Source: Neoroseomonas marina (GTDB lineage: Bacteria > Pseudomonadota > Alphaproteobacteria > Acetobacterales > Acetobacteraceae). Taken from it: a DNA stretch of 64,000 bases. The position numbers and the translations under genes are program-made. Below the pieces are notes generated by a model. That model worked only from the letters and a program-made list of their open reading frames with translations, had not been told where the DNA came from and did not search any database. How positions within the stretch are numbered: position 1 is the stretch's first letter; the number at the start of each line of letters is the position of its first letter. The DNA lies in NCBI RefSeq assembly GCF_012927745.1, contig NZ_JABBKX010000011.1, positions 84,274 to 148,273 on the forward strand, written 5' to 3'. This document shows, piece by piece, positions 26,416-34,336 of the stretch.

Positions 26416-26895
26416 TCATCGCCGGCGGCGGCGCAGGAAGGCGAGCGCGAAGCCGATGGGCGCACCGAGCAGGGAGGTGCCGATCGCGATCATCGGGATG
26501 CCCATCGCGCAGCCTCCGGAATCCCCCGGCGCATTGCAGGACGGATCGAGCATCAGCGCCGCGATTCCGAGGGCCGCGCCGACCAGACCGCCAAGCACGA
26601 AACCTGCGAAGGTGAAGCCGATGACGCGCAGGATCATCTCGCCGATGCCGCGCTCCGGCGCGGTGGGCACGCCATGCAGCAGCGCAGCGATGAAGCCGGC
26701 ATCCTGCACGGCGCGGCGCAGCGCTTCGCCCGGCACGACCGACTGCACGGCGACCATCCCCTGCGGCCAGTTGGTCCACAGCCGCGCGGCGGGGTCGTCG
26801 CGGCGCAACGCCTGCTCGACCCGCATCCGGTCGAGCGCCCCGCGCACGCCCTGCACCGACAGCACGACCGCGTCGGGCGGCGGATCGCCGGTCAA
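26416..26895 (-). CDS. HMA-like domain plus two-helix membrane protein, paralogue B
   Basis: A 159-residue paralogue of the next gene: an N-terminal HMA-like fold without CxxC (AVVLSVQGVRGALDRMRVEQ, later AVQDAGFIAALL), two membrane helices, and between them NPDPSC-type text, here LDPSCNAPGDSGGCAMG with two cysteines. The chosen start is a TTG at 26895 that overlaps the guanine deaminase stop in TTGA. It gives the same N-terminal length as paralogue A, and no ATG lies at a suitable place. The tandem arrangement points to gene duplication inside the operon. Confidence 0.65.
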   Translation of the reverse strand: MTGDPPPDAVVLSVQGVRGALDRMRVEQALRRDDPAARLWTNWPQGMVAVQSVVPGEALRRAVQDAGFIAALLHGVPTAPERGIGEMILRVIGFTFAGFVLGGLVGAALGIAALMLDPSCNAPGDSGGCAMGIPMIAIGTSLLGAPIGFALAFLRRRRR

Positions 26896-27365
26896 TAGGG
26901 CACCTTGTCGGCCTGGGCGTCCCAGAGGCGGAAGGCCTCGATCGCCTCCGCCGCCAACAACCGCCGCAGCGGCAGGCGCCGCGCCGGAAGCGGCCGGCAC
27001 ACCTCCTCGTAGATCGCCGCATCGTCGAAACCGATCGCCGCGGCATCGGCACGGTCATTCGCGTAGACGATCTCCCCGATGCGCGCCCACCAGATGGCGC
27101 CGAGGCACATCGGACAGGGCTCGCAGCTGGTGTAGATGACGGCGCCGGTCAGATCGTGGGTGCCGAGCGCCGCACAGGCGCGGCGTATGGCGACGACCTC
27201 GGCATGGGCCGTCGGATCCTGGTCCGGCACGACGGCGTTGCGGCCTTCGCCGACCACCAGGCCGTCCTTCACCACAACAGCGCCGAAAGGACCTCCGCCC
27301 GCCGCGGCCCCCTGGCAGGACAGCGCGATTGCCCGTCGCATGAAGGCCGCTTCGTCCACCGGCAT
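26892..27365 (-). CDS. guaD: guanine deaminase (cytidine deaminase-like fold)
   Basis: A 157-residue zinc hydrolase that converts guanine to xanthine. The zinc site is HAE (His54, catalytic Glu56) and PCPMC (Cys84, Cys87) within YTSCEPCPMCLGAIWWAR. The C-terminal half (AAAIGFDDAAIYEEVCRP, ending DKVPY) closely follows Bacillus GuaD rather than tRNA adenosine deaminase TadA. The start at 27365 gives the family length. It heads an operon with two HMA-like membrane protein genes. Urate-degrading genes lie 15 kb away in the same window, so it would feed purine catabolism. Confidence 0.85.
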   Translation of the reverse strand: MPVDEAAFMRRAIALSCQGAAAGGGPFGAVVVKDGLVVGEGRNAVVPDQDPTAHAEVVAIRRACAALGTHDLTGAVIYTSCEPCPMCLGAIWWARIGEIVYANDRADAAAIGFDDAAIYEEVCRPLPARRLPLRRLLAAEAIEAFRLWDAQADKVPY

Positions 27366-27521
27366 CGTCCCGAACCATCCGACCGCCACCATAGCCGGGC
27401 ACCGTGGCACCGACGCAACAGGTCCCCGGCAAAGAAGCGCCATACAGCCATCGGGCGAATACGAATCGGGAAAGGACAACCATCGCGAGAACAAGATACT
27501 GGGGCTGCACCATGCGTGATC

Positions 27522-27535
27522 CACCAGATCTGGTG
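27522..27535. promoter_or_regulatory. perfect 14-bp palindrome upstream of an orphan gene
   Basis: CACCAGATCTGGTG reads the same on both strands and lies in a 261-base region between the divergent guaD gene and the gene at 27627. The surrounding 150 bases are clearly less GC-rich than the rest of the window. A dimeric regulator could bind here. A weak promoter-like TTGATT at 27570 lies between it and the gene. Confidence 0.35.
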
Positions 27536-27626
27536 TTCACACAAGGTCAGTGCCTCATCTCGCAAGCAATTGATTACACTGATTCTTTACCCTTAGACTC
27601 AGGCGCCGCTCCGGTTTGGGGGAACA

Positions 27627-27890
27627 ATGAGCAGCATTCTGATCGCCTCTCTTCATCAGGAAGAGGTCGCACTTCTCGAGGAACTCCGCGCATCGACGAT
27701 GTTCCGTCGGTACGAGGAAATTCGCCGCCTTCTCACCCTGTATGACGTGCCGCGCCCCGTCGGGGCCGAGCTCGACGCCATGCTGGCCGAAGTCGAGGCC
27801 AAGGCCCTGCCGGACCGCGCTCGCCGGGCGGCGACCTCGTCCATCCTGGCAAGCCTGGGATCGGAGATGCGGCGCGCCGAAGTCGCCTGA
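27627..27890 (+). CDS. small helical protein of unknown function
   Basis: An 87-residue protein, predicted almost entirely helical, that I do not recognise. Residues 10-40 (EEVALLEELRASTMFRRYEE) form an amphipathic helix, followed by LLTLYDVPRPVGAELDAMLAE, and the tail is Arg/Ala-rich. There is no signal peptide or membrane helix. GGGGGAA just before the ATG serves as ribosome-binding site. It has its own leader region with a perfect palindrome, so it is probably a separately regulated single gene. Confidence 0.55.
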   Translation: MSSILIASLHQEEVALLEELRASTMFRRYEEIRRLLTLYDVPRPVGAELDAMLAEVEAKALPDRARRAATSSILASLGSEMRRAEVA

Positions 27891-27963
27891 CAGCAAGCGG
27901 CGGTGCGGCGCCGCAGCGATCGCCCCGCTGCCGCCGCGGCGCATTCCGTTCTAGCCTGCCGCC

Positions 27964-29016
27964 ATGACCGGCTTCACCCTGTCCGTCCTCGACCAGTCTT
28001 CCGTCGCCTCGGGCCGCACGCCGGGCGAGGCGATCCGGGAGACCCTGGCCCTCGCCCGACATTGCGACGCGCTGGGCTTCCGTCGCTACTGGTGCGCGGA
28101 ACACCACAACAGCGCATCGCATGCCGGCGCGGCACCCGAGATCCTGATCGCGGCCATCGCCGCGACGACGCAGCGCATCCGCGTCGGTTCGGCCGGGGTG
28201 ATGCTGCCGCACTACTCCTCCCTGAAGGTCGCCGAGCAGTTCCGGGTGCTCGAGGCCATCGCGCCGGGGCGCATCGACCTTGGCGTGGGCCGTGCGCCGG
28301 GATCGGACGGGCGCACCGCCTTCGCGCTGAACCCGAATGCCAACCAGGCTGCCGACCGCTTCCCGGCGCAGGTCATGGAGGTCATGGGCTGGCATGGCGA
28401 CGGGCTGCCAGAGAACCACCCCTTCCGGAGCATCGTCGCCCAGCCCAACGTCGCGACGCGGCCGGAGATGTGGATCCTCGGCTCGTCCGACTACGGGGCG
28501 CAGGTCGCGGGGTATTTCGGCCTGCCCTACTGCTTCGCGCATTTCTTCTCGGATGGCGGCGGATCGGAGCAGGCCATCGCGGTCTATCGCGAATCCTTCG
28601 AGCCGAAGCCCGGCATGCCCGGCCGGCTCGCAGCGCCGCATCCCGCGCTCGGGGTCTATTGCCTGGTGGCGGACACGGAGGCCGAGGCGAAGCGCCTGTT
28701 CCGCTCGCGCGAACTCTGGCGGCTCAAGCGCGACCGGGGGCTCTACCTGCCGCTGCCGAGCGTCGAGGAGGCGGAGGCGTACCAGTATTCCGACCTCGAG
28801 TTCGCCCGCGTGGAGAAGATGCGCGAGGGCGCGATGGTCGGCACGCCGGAACAGGTGAAGACGAAGCTCGAGGCGCTGTCGGCGGCGCACGGCGGCATCG
28901 CCGAATTCGCCGTCATCACGCATTGCCACGACCCGGTCGCGCGGCGCCGGTCCTATACGCTGCTGGCCGAGGTGTTCGGCATCAGGGCCGACGGCGTGCC
29001 GCTGGCCGCCGAATAG
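27964..29016 (+). CDS. LLM class flavin-dependent oxidoreductase (MsnO8-like)
   Basis: A 350-residue bacterial luciferase-like enzyme with a TIM barrel that uses reduced FMN. It starts MTGFTLSVLDQSSVASGRTP, a start typical of the MsnO8 subgroup. The family landmarks are YWCAEHHNSASHAGAAPEIL, VGSAGVMLPHYSSLKVAEQF and the conserved RIDLGVGRAPGSDG. The C-terminus contains MVGTPEQVKTKLEAL, the usual late motif. The oxidised substrate is unknown. It stands alone, 73 bases after the 87-residue gene. Confidence 0.9.
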   Translation: MTGFTLSVLDQSSVASGRTPGEAIRETLALARHCDALGFRRYWCAEHHNSASHAGAAPEILIAAIAATTQRIRVGSAGVMLPHYSSLKVAEQFRVLEAIAPGRIDLGVGRAPGSDGRTAFALNPNANQAADRFPAQVMEVMGWHGDGLPENHPFRSIVAQPNVATRPEMWILGSSDYGAQVAGYFGLPYCFAHFFSDGGGSEQAIAVYRESFEPKPGMPGRLAAPHPALGVYCLVADTEAEAKRLFRSRELWRLKRDRGLYLPLPSVEEAEAYQYSDLEFARVEKMREGAMVGTPEQVKTKLEALSAAHGGIAEFAVITHCHDPVARRRSYTLLAEVFGIRADGVPLAAE

Positions 29017-29028
29017 GCTGTGCGGCGG

Positions 29029-29340
29029 CTACCGCCGGACGAAGACGAAGCGCACGGCCTGCGGGGCCACGCCGTCGCGCCGGGCCCGCCGCGACCGCAA
29101 CCAGAGAGAGCCCGCGCCCAGCGCACCGGCCACGATCGCCACCGGCACGAGGATGCCGATCGCGAGGATCGCAAGGCCGGCGAGCAGCAGCCCGCCGGTC
29201 GCGGCCGCAACGAGCACGCCCCAGGCGCCGAGACGCTCCAGCAGGCGGTCGAAGGTCCCCACCGGACGCGAGGGCTCCGTGTCGCGGAACTCCCCTTCCG
29301 GCGTCATGTCGAGGACAGGCGGGCGGCGATGTGGGTCCAT
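29029..29340 (-). CDS. small membrane protein of unknown function
   Basis: A 103-residue protein with a hydrophilic N-terminal part (residues 1-38) and then one long or two short membrane segments (VLVAAATGGLLLAGLAILAI and VPVAIVAGALGAGSLWL). It ends in a strongly basic cytoplasmic tail (SRRARRDG, then RFVFVRR). No family is recognised. It converges with the luciferase-like gene and lies 44 bases downstream of the host attachment protein gene on the same strand. Confidence 0.6.
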   Translation of the reverse strand: MDPHRRPPVLDMTPEGEFRDTEPSRPVGTFDRLLERLGAWGVLVAAATGGLLLAGLAILAIGILVPVAIVAGALGAGSLWLRSRRARRDGVAPQAVRFVFVRR

Positions 29341-29384
29341 GGTGCTTCAGACGTGGCCCATCGATCCGTGCGGATCAAGGGCCG

Positions 29385-29876
29385 TTACGATCCGTGACGC
29401 AGGGCATCGAGCCGCGCGAAGACCTCCGCCCGCGGCAGGCCCGTCAGGTCGTGATGCGCTTCCGCCGCCAGCGTCCGGCGCTGCTCCGGCGGGACGTGCC
29501 CCAGCACCGCCTGCGCCACGGGCGCGGGGGCGATCACGGCGAAGCTGTCGGCCTTGCCGCTCCGCAGGGCGGCGACCAGGTCCTCGGCCATGCGGCGCGC
29601 CAGGTCGCGCTTGGCATGCTCCTTCGGGCTGTCGTCCTTGTTGTCGTATTCCATCGCGCTGCGCGCGGTGGCGCCGGCCCCGGCGAAGGCGCGACCGGGC
29701 TTGTCCTCGCCCTGCGCCGAATCCTTGAGGCGGGCGCCGGGTTCCTCCCAGGACATCAGGGCATCGTACCCGCTCTCGCCGAGGCGCTTGAGATAGGCCT
29801 TGCCGTGGCTGCCATTGGCCACGAGGAAGATGCGGCGGGCATGGCCGCCCTCGATGCTGGTGTCATGCTCGGTCAT
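29385..29876 (-). CDS. host attachment family protein
   Basis: A 163-residue soluble protein of the 'protein required for attachment to host cells' family. The N-terminal strand (ARRIFLVANGSHGKAYL) and SWEEPGARLKDSAQGEDKPGRAF, followed by ARRMAEDLVAALRSGKADSFAVIAP, match the family layout: a nucleotide-binding-like alpha/beta fold that resembles eRF1 domain 2 in its C-terminal part (LGHVPPEQRRTL). The name comes from an Agrobacterium attachment locus; the biochemical role is unknown. It starts 70 bases downstream of the NfeD gene on the same strand. Confidence 0.8.
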   Translation of the reverse strand: MTEHDTSIEGGHARRIFLVANGSHGKAYLKRLGESGYDALMSWEEPGARLKDSAQGEDKPGRAFAGAGATARSAMEYDNKDDSPKEHAKRDLARRMAEDLVAALRSGKADSFAVIAPAPVAQAVLGHVPPEQRRTLAAEAHHDLTGLPRAEVFARLDALRHGS

Positions 29877-29946
29877 GGCGTCCTCCGTTCGGATCGTTCC
29901 TGCCCCCGCCGCGGCCGGCGGGACTTGATCCGTCGCAAGGTAACCG

Positions 29947-30372
29947 TCAGTCGGGCCGAACGATCAGCGTGGTGCCTTCGACACCTTCCACGCGCACCCT
30001 GGTCCCGGCCGGGCTGTCCGACACGTCCCGCGGCAGGCGGGCCGCCCAATCGGAATCGCCCACCCGCACCCGCGGGCCCGACAGGCCGGGTTCGGTGAGG
30101 ACGCCGAAACGCCCGACCAGACCTGCATCCGGCGTGTTCACCCGGGGGCGGGGATGCTCGGAGCGACGCAGACGCAGCGCCGCGGCGATCCCGGCCGCCA
30201 GCAGGACGATGAACACGGTCACCGTCAGCCAGAAGGGCGGGGTCGCCAGCAGCAGCATGAGCCCGGTGCCGACCGCGGCCAGCCCGATCCACAGCAGGAA
30301 CACGCCGGGCAGAAGGGTTTCCGCGCCGAGCAGCACCAGCCCGACGAGGATCCAGATCAGCGCTGGGTCCAC
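29947..30372 (-). CDS. NfeD family membrane protein
   Basis: A 141-residue short NfeD-type protein. Two to three membrane helices (ALIWILVGLVLLGAETLLPG, then LLLATPPFWLTVTVFIVLLA) are followed by a C-terminal OB-fold (GRFGVLTEPGLSGPRVRVGD). The best start is the GTG at 30372, which overlaps the end of the SPFH gene by 16 bases and places the first helix at the N-terminus. NfeD proteins work with SPFH proteins in membrane microdomains and membrane protein quality control. This is the common operon pairing (YbbK-YbbL type). Confidence 0.87.
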   Translation of the reverse strand: MDPALIWILVGLVLLGAETLLPGVFLLWIGLAAVGTGLMLLLATPPFWLTVTVFIVLLAAGIAAALRLRRSEHPRPRVNTPDAGLVGRFGVLTEPGLSGPRVRVGDSDWAARLPRDVSDSPAGTRVRVEGVEGTTLIVRPD

Positions 30373-31367
30373 GGCGACGGCACCTCCGGCATCGGCGGGG
30401 CCGAGGGACGCGGCGGCGGTGTTCCACCCCCACCGCCGGCCGGTGCCGGCCCACGCAGCAATTCCATCGCCTGGGTGATCCCGCCGGCCATCGCACTGGC
30501 TTCCATCGGCACGATCACAAGCTTCTGGGCGTTGTTGCCGGCCAGCACCTCGAACGCCTTCACGTATTTGTCGGCGATGAAGTAGCGCAGCGCGTCGGTG
30601 CCGGCGCCGGCGGCGACCTCGGCCACCATGCGTGTCGCGGCCGCCTCGGCCTCGGCCAGGCGCTCGCGTGCCTCGGCGTCGCGGAAGGCCGCCTCGCGAC
30701 GGCCCTCGGCGGACAGGATCAGGGCCTGCTTCTCGCCCTCGGCGCGCTTGATCTCGGCCTCCCGTTCGCCCTCGGCCTTGGCGACGGTGGCGCGACGCTC
30801 GCGCTCGGCGGTCATCTGCAGGTTCATCGCGCGGATGAGGTTGTCCGGCGGCTCGATCTTGCGGATCTCGACGCGGCTGACCTTCACGCCCCACGGGTCG
30901 GTTGCCCCGTCCAGGATCGTCAGCAGCGAGGAATTGATGCGTTCGCGACCCGACAGCGTGGCGTCGAGTTCCATCTCGCCGATCACGGCGCGGATGTTGG
31001 TCATCGACAGCGCGGTCAGCGCGATGCCGAGGTCCTGGACGGCATAGGCCGCCTTCGCCGGATCCATGACGCGGTAGTAGACGATGCCGTCCACCGCGAC
31101 CGTCGCGTTGTCGCGCGTGATGACGGCCTGCTCGGGGATGTCGAGCACCTGTTCCTGCACGTTCACACGCCGGCCGATGCCGTCGATGAACGGGATGATG
31201 AAGTTCAGGCCCGGCCCGAGCATGCGGGTGAAGGCACCGAAGCGTTCCACCGTCCAGACCTCGCCCTGCGGCACGGTGCGGATGCCGCGCGTCGCGGTGA
31301 GCACCGCGAGGAACAGCAGGACGACGAGGACGATCGAGGACGCGGAGATGATGCTGAACATATCCAT
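30357..31367 (-). CDS. SPFH/band 7 (stomatin-like, QmcA-type) protein
   Basis: A 336-residue membrane-anchored protein. An N-terminal helix (FSIISASSIVLVVLLFLAVL) leads to the SPFH domain, which starts with GIRTVPQGEVWTVERFGAF and includes GPGLNFIIPFIDGI. An Ala/Glu/Arg-rich coiled coil (about residues 190-260) and a Pro/Gly-rich tail follow. It would oligomerise at the inner membrane and organise proteases or lipid domains with its NfeD partner. The ATG at 31367 is chosen; another two codons later is equally possible. Confidence 0.9.
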   Translation of the reverse strand: MDMFSIISASSIVLVVLLFLAVLTATRGIRTVPQGEVWTVERFGAFTRMLGPGLNFIIPFIDGIGRRVNVQEQVLDIPEQAVITRDNATVAVDGIVYYRVMDPAKAAYAVQDLGIALTALSMTNIRAVIGEMELDATLSGRERINSSLLTILDGATDPWGVKVSRVEIRKIEPPDNLIRAMNLQMTAERERRATVAKAEGEREAEIKRAEGEKQALILSAEGRREAAFRDAEARERLAEAEAAATRMVAEVAAGAGTDALRYFIADKYVKAFEVLAGNNAQKLVIVPMEASAMAGGITQAMELLRGPAPAGGGGGTPPPRPSAPPMPEVPSPWTQR

Positions 31368-31472
31368 GGCGGGCGACGATACGCCCCCCGGGCCCGGAAC
31401 GGAACGACGCCCTTGCGACCTGGCGCACAACCCGGAAGCATGGGCTGAAGCCTTTCAGGGAACGGAACCGCC

Positions 31473-32255
31473 ATGAGCGCCTGCAACACCCCGCTGACCG
31501 TGGATCTCACCGGCCTTCGGGTCGCGATCAGCGCCGGGGCCGGCGGCATCGGCCGCGTCATGGCCGATGCCTTCGCTTCCCGCGGTGCCCGCGTCTTCGT
31601 CTGCGACGTCGATGACGAGGCTCTGGCCACCTGCCCGCATCCGAAGATGCGCGCCGACATGGGGGAGACCGCCGATTGCGAACGCTTCGTGGACGAGGCG
31701 GCCGCGCAGCTCGGCGGTCTTGACGTACTGGTCAACAACGCCGGCATCGCCGGCCCCACCGCCCGCGTCGAGGACGTGACCCCCGAGGCGCTGGAAGCCA
31801 CGCTGCGCATCGACCTTGCGGCGATGTTCCACTGCGCGCGTCGCGCCGTGCCGCATCTGCGCGCCGCCGGCCGCGGGTCGATCGTGAACCTCTCCTCGGC
31901 CGCCGGGCGCTTCGGCTTCCCGCTGCGCAGCCCCTATGCCGCGGCGAAATGGGGCGTGGTCGGCTTCACCAAGTCGCTGTCCATCGAGCTCGGCCCCGAT
32001 CGCATCCGGGTCAATGCCATCCTCCCGGGCCTGGTCGCCGGCGACCGGATCCGGCGCGTGATCGAGGCCAAGGCCCAGGCCCAGGGCGTCGCCTTCAAGG
32101 AAAAGGAGGGCGAGCTGCTGAAGGACGTCTCGATGCGGACCTATGTGACGCAGCACGACATCACGAACATGGCGCTCTACCTGTGCTCCCCCTTCGGCGC
32201 GACGATCAGCGGCCAGGCGCTGGCCATCGACGGGGACCTGCAGCGGCTGGGATGA
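31473..32255 (+). CDS. SDR family NAD(P)-dependent oxidoreductase
   Basis: A 260-residue classical short-chain dehydrogenase. The cofactor motif is the variant SAGAGGIG at about residues 14-21 (normally TGxxxGIG). VNNAGIAG is the structural motif. SSAAGRFGFPLRSPYAAAKWG holds the catalytic Ser, Tyr and Lys. It ends with the usual GQALAIDGD. The substrate is unknown. The following MaoC-like hydratase starts at or just after its stop, so the pair may act on a hydroxyacyl or similar compound. Confidence 0.9.
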   Translation: MSACNTPLTVDLTGLRVAISAGAGGIGRVMADAFASRGARVFVCDVDDEALATCPHPKMRADMGETADCERFVDEAAAQLGGLDVLVNNAGIAGPTARVEDVTPEALEATLRIDLAAMFHCARRAVPHLRAAGRGSIVNLSSAAGRFGFPLRSPYAAAKWGVVGFTKSLSIELGPDRIRVNAILPGLVAGDRIRRVIEAKAQAQGVAFKEKEGELLKDVSMRTYVTQHDITNMALYLCSPFGATISGQALAIDGDLQRLG

Positions 32256-32284
32256 CGGCCCCCGCTGGCGTAGGGTCGGCGCCG

Positions 32285-32731
32285 ATGACCGACCCGATCC
32301 GCTCCCTCGACGACCTCGCGCCCGGCATGGCGTGGGACCTCGGCACGCTGACCCTCTCGCTCGAGGAGGTGGTCGCCTTCGCGTCGAAGTACGACCCGCA
32401 ATACTTCCACCTCGACGCCGAGACGGCGAAGGAGAGCATCTTCGGCGAACTGGTGGCGAGCGGGCTGCACACCCTCTCGGCCGTGTTCGGGCGCGTGATG
32501 GGCAGCGGGTTGCTGTCGGCGGTCTCCCTCGGCGGCAACCAGATCGATACCAAATGGCCGGCGCCGTTGCGGCCCGGCGAGGAGATCGCCATCCGCACCG
32601 AAGTCGTGGAGGTGCGGCCGTCGCGGACCGGCCGATCGCTGGGCATCGCGAAGTTGCGGCATACGGCGCGGCGGCTATCGGACAACGTGATCGTGCTCGA
32701 CGCGCTGGGGACGCATTTCCTCAGGCGCTGA
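32285..32731 (+). CDS. MaoC family dehydratase
   Basis: A 148-residue hot-dog fold protein. FASKYDPQYFHLDAETAK followed by IFGELVASGLHT is the (R)-hydratase/MaoC signature with its catalytic Asp and His. It would hydrate an enoyl thioester or related compound. Two starts are possible: the ATG at 32285, which gives the usual family N-terminus, and one at 32252 that overlaps the SDR stop as ATGA. The last 11 bases overlap the convergent gene at 32721-33980. Confidence 0.85.
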   Translation: MTDPIRSLDDLAPGMAWDLGTLTLSLEEVVAFASKYDPQYFHLDAETAKESIFGELVASGLHTLSAVFGRVMGSGLLSAVSLGGNQIDTKWPAPLRPGEEIAIRTEVVEVRPSRTGRSLGIAKLRHTARRLSDNVIVLDALGTHFLRR

Positions 32732-33980
32732 GGCGCCGTTCCGTCACCGCGCCGTCCGCCAGCGCGACCGACACCAGCACCGGATCGGCGATGTCCGGCG
32801 CGCCATTCCCGGTCATCAGCACCAGGTGGCGTGGGCCGGGCAGGACGCTGCGCACCGCGGCCATCGGCAGCGTCGCGCGCCACAGCACGCGCCCATCGGG
32901 CGCGATGCGTATCAGCCCGAGGAACTGGTCAGACCCCGCGTGCAGCAGCAGAAGGCTCTGCGGGTCCGACGCCAGGATCGGCGCCGCGGTCCCGGCCGTC
33001 AGGAAGCCCGCAGAGTTCAGCCCCGTCATCCCCGCGACCAGCGCGAGGTCCAGCAGTCGTTCGGCCTGCCCCCAACGGTCGGGCATGTTCGCGGGCCAGC
33101 TGGGCGGCGCGGCCGAGGCCAGGCGCACGGCGCCCCGCCACAAGGCCTGGCCCGTGCCCGGCGGCGGGCCGGCGGGGGACAGGAAGCGCCCGTCCTGGCC
33201 GCGCGGCGGCAGCGGCGGGATCAGCTTCTCGGTCGCCGCCGGCAGGCCGAGCCAAGCCTCGCCGAGACGCGCCTCGTTCACCCGGAATGCCGTCGGACCA
33301 CCCTGCCCGACCGGCGCCGCCGCATTGACCGCCGGCAGGGGCCGGTCCGCCGCGCCCTGGGCGACCGAAGCGTGGAAGTCGCGGGGGTCGATCCGCCAGG
33401 CGGGCCAGTTCGGCGCCACCTGCAGCAACAGCGCATCCGCCACGCGCCAGGCCGAGCGGGAGGTCGCATCGGCAACCGGCAGGCCGGGATTGAGCTCGGC
33501 CAGACCCGGCTGGTCCGCCAGCACCCGCCCGTCGACCGCCGAGAGCGCGCCGATGCCGCCGAGCCAGGTCCAGATTGTCGCTCCCTGCTCGGCCATCAGC
33601 CCTGCGTCGCGCAGCGCACCGAGAGGCACCGAGGCGAGGTAGGCCTCGAAGCGCGGCGCGAGCGTTGCGGCGTCGAGTGCCAGCAGGTCGATCCGCTCGC
33701 GCGGCGGCGGGGCATCAGGCGGATCGGTCGCGTCCTGCTCGGCGCGCCGCGTCAGCAGGAAGACGCTGTCGTCCTGGCCCACCCGTGCGCGGAGCAGCGG
33801 GGGCAGCAAGCGACGGGGGCCATGGCGCTGCGGCGGCGGAGGCCCCTCCGGCCACAGCATCCAGGCGGTGCCGGCGATGCCCCCGAGCAGCAGCGTCCCG
33901 GCCGTGCCGAGCACGACCCGGCGTCCGAGCGACATCGGCTGACGACCTGGCAGGACAGGTCCGGGCGGGGCGCCATTCAT
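32721..33980 (-). CDS. membrane-anchored protein of unknown function (possibly PA2928-like)
   Basis: A 419-residue protein with a single N-terminal membrane anchor (about residues 18-38, RVVLGTAGTLLLGGIAGTAW) after a short cytoplasmic part, then a large, probably periplasmic domain. The domain is rich in Pro, Leu and Trp and ends with strands resembling a beta-propeller blade (GLIRIAPDGRVLWRATLPM). It reminds me of Pseudomonas PA2928-type proteins of unknown role, with low certainty. It lies 37 bases downstream of a small secreted protein gene. Starts at 33935 and further upstream are possible. Confidence 0.6.
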   Translation of the reverse strand: MNGAPPGPVLPGRQPMSLGRRVVLGTAGTLLLGGIAGTAWMLWPEGPPPPQRHGPRRLLPPLLRARVGQDDSVFLLTRRAEQDATDPPDAPPPRERIDLLALDAATLAPRFEAYLASVPLGALRDAGLMAEQGATIWTWLGGIGALSAVDGRVLADQPGLAELNPGLPVADATSRSAWRVADALLLQVAPNWPAWRIDPRDFHASVAQGAADRPLPAVNAAAPVGQGGPTAFRVNEARLGEAWLGLPAATEKLIPPLPPRGQDGRFLSPAGPPPGTGQALWRGAVRLASAAPPSWPANMPDRWGQAERLLDLALVAGMTGLNSAGFLTAGTAAPILASDPQSLLLLHAGSDQFLGLIRIAPDGRVLWRATLPMAAVRSVLPGPRHLVLMTGNGAPDIADPVLVSVALADGAVTERRLSA

Positions 33981-34017
33981 CGCGACGGCGATCTCCGGCC
34001 GCCGGCGCTCCGCTGCT

Positions 34018-34254
34018 TCAGCGGCAGAGGCAGGTCCACCCTGCCCCGCCGACATCGCGTTGCGCGGAGAATTGCGCGTCGGAGAGGAAGCCGAGCTTCG
34101 GCCCCATCCGGCAGACGCCCGACCCGCGCGCGATGCGCCTCTGGTCCGGACTGCGGCCGACCGCCGCGATCCGGCTGCTGGCGCAGTGGACGTCGTCATC
34201 GGCCTGCGCGGCGACGGGGGCGACCAGCGCGGCCACGGCGAGGGCGAACCTCAT
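34018..34254 (-). CDS. small exported cysteine-containing protein
   Basis: A 78-residue protein with a clear signal peptide (MRFALAVAALVAPVAAQA, cleavage near residue 18) and a 60-residue mature part. The mature part has four cysteines (in DVHCAS, GVCRMG and the terminal WTCLCR), which suggests disulfides or metal binding in the periplasm. No family is recognised. The ATG at 34254 is preferred over one nine codons upstream because it gives a proper signal peptide. It is probably cotranscribed with the membrane-anchored protein gene that follows. Confidence 0.6.
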   Translation of the reverse strand: MRFALAVAALVAPVAAQADDDVHCASSRIAAVGRSPDQRRIARGSGVCRMGPKLGFLSDAQFSAQRDVGGAGWTCLCR

Positions 34255-34336
34255 GCCTGGACTCCTCCGGTGGGACGGCACGGCGAGGATGGGCTTCCGG
34301 GCAGGCGCGCCGCAAGGCCGGAACGATCCCCTGGCC

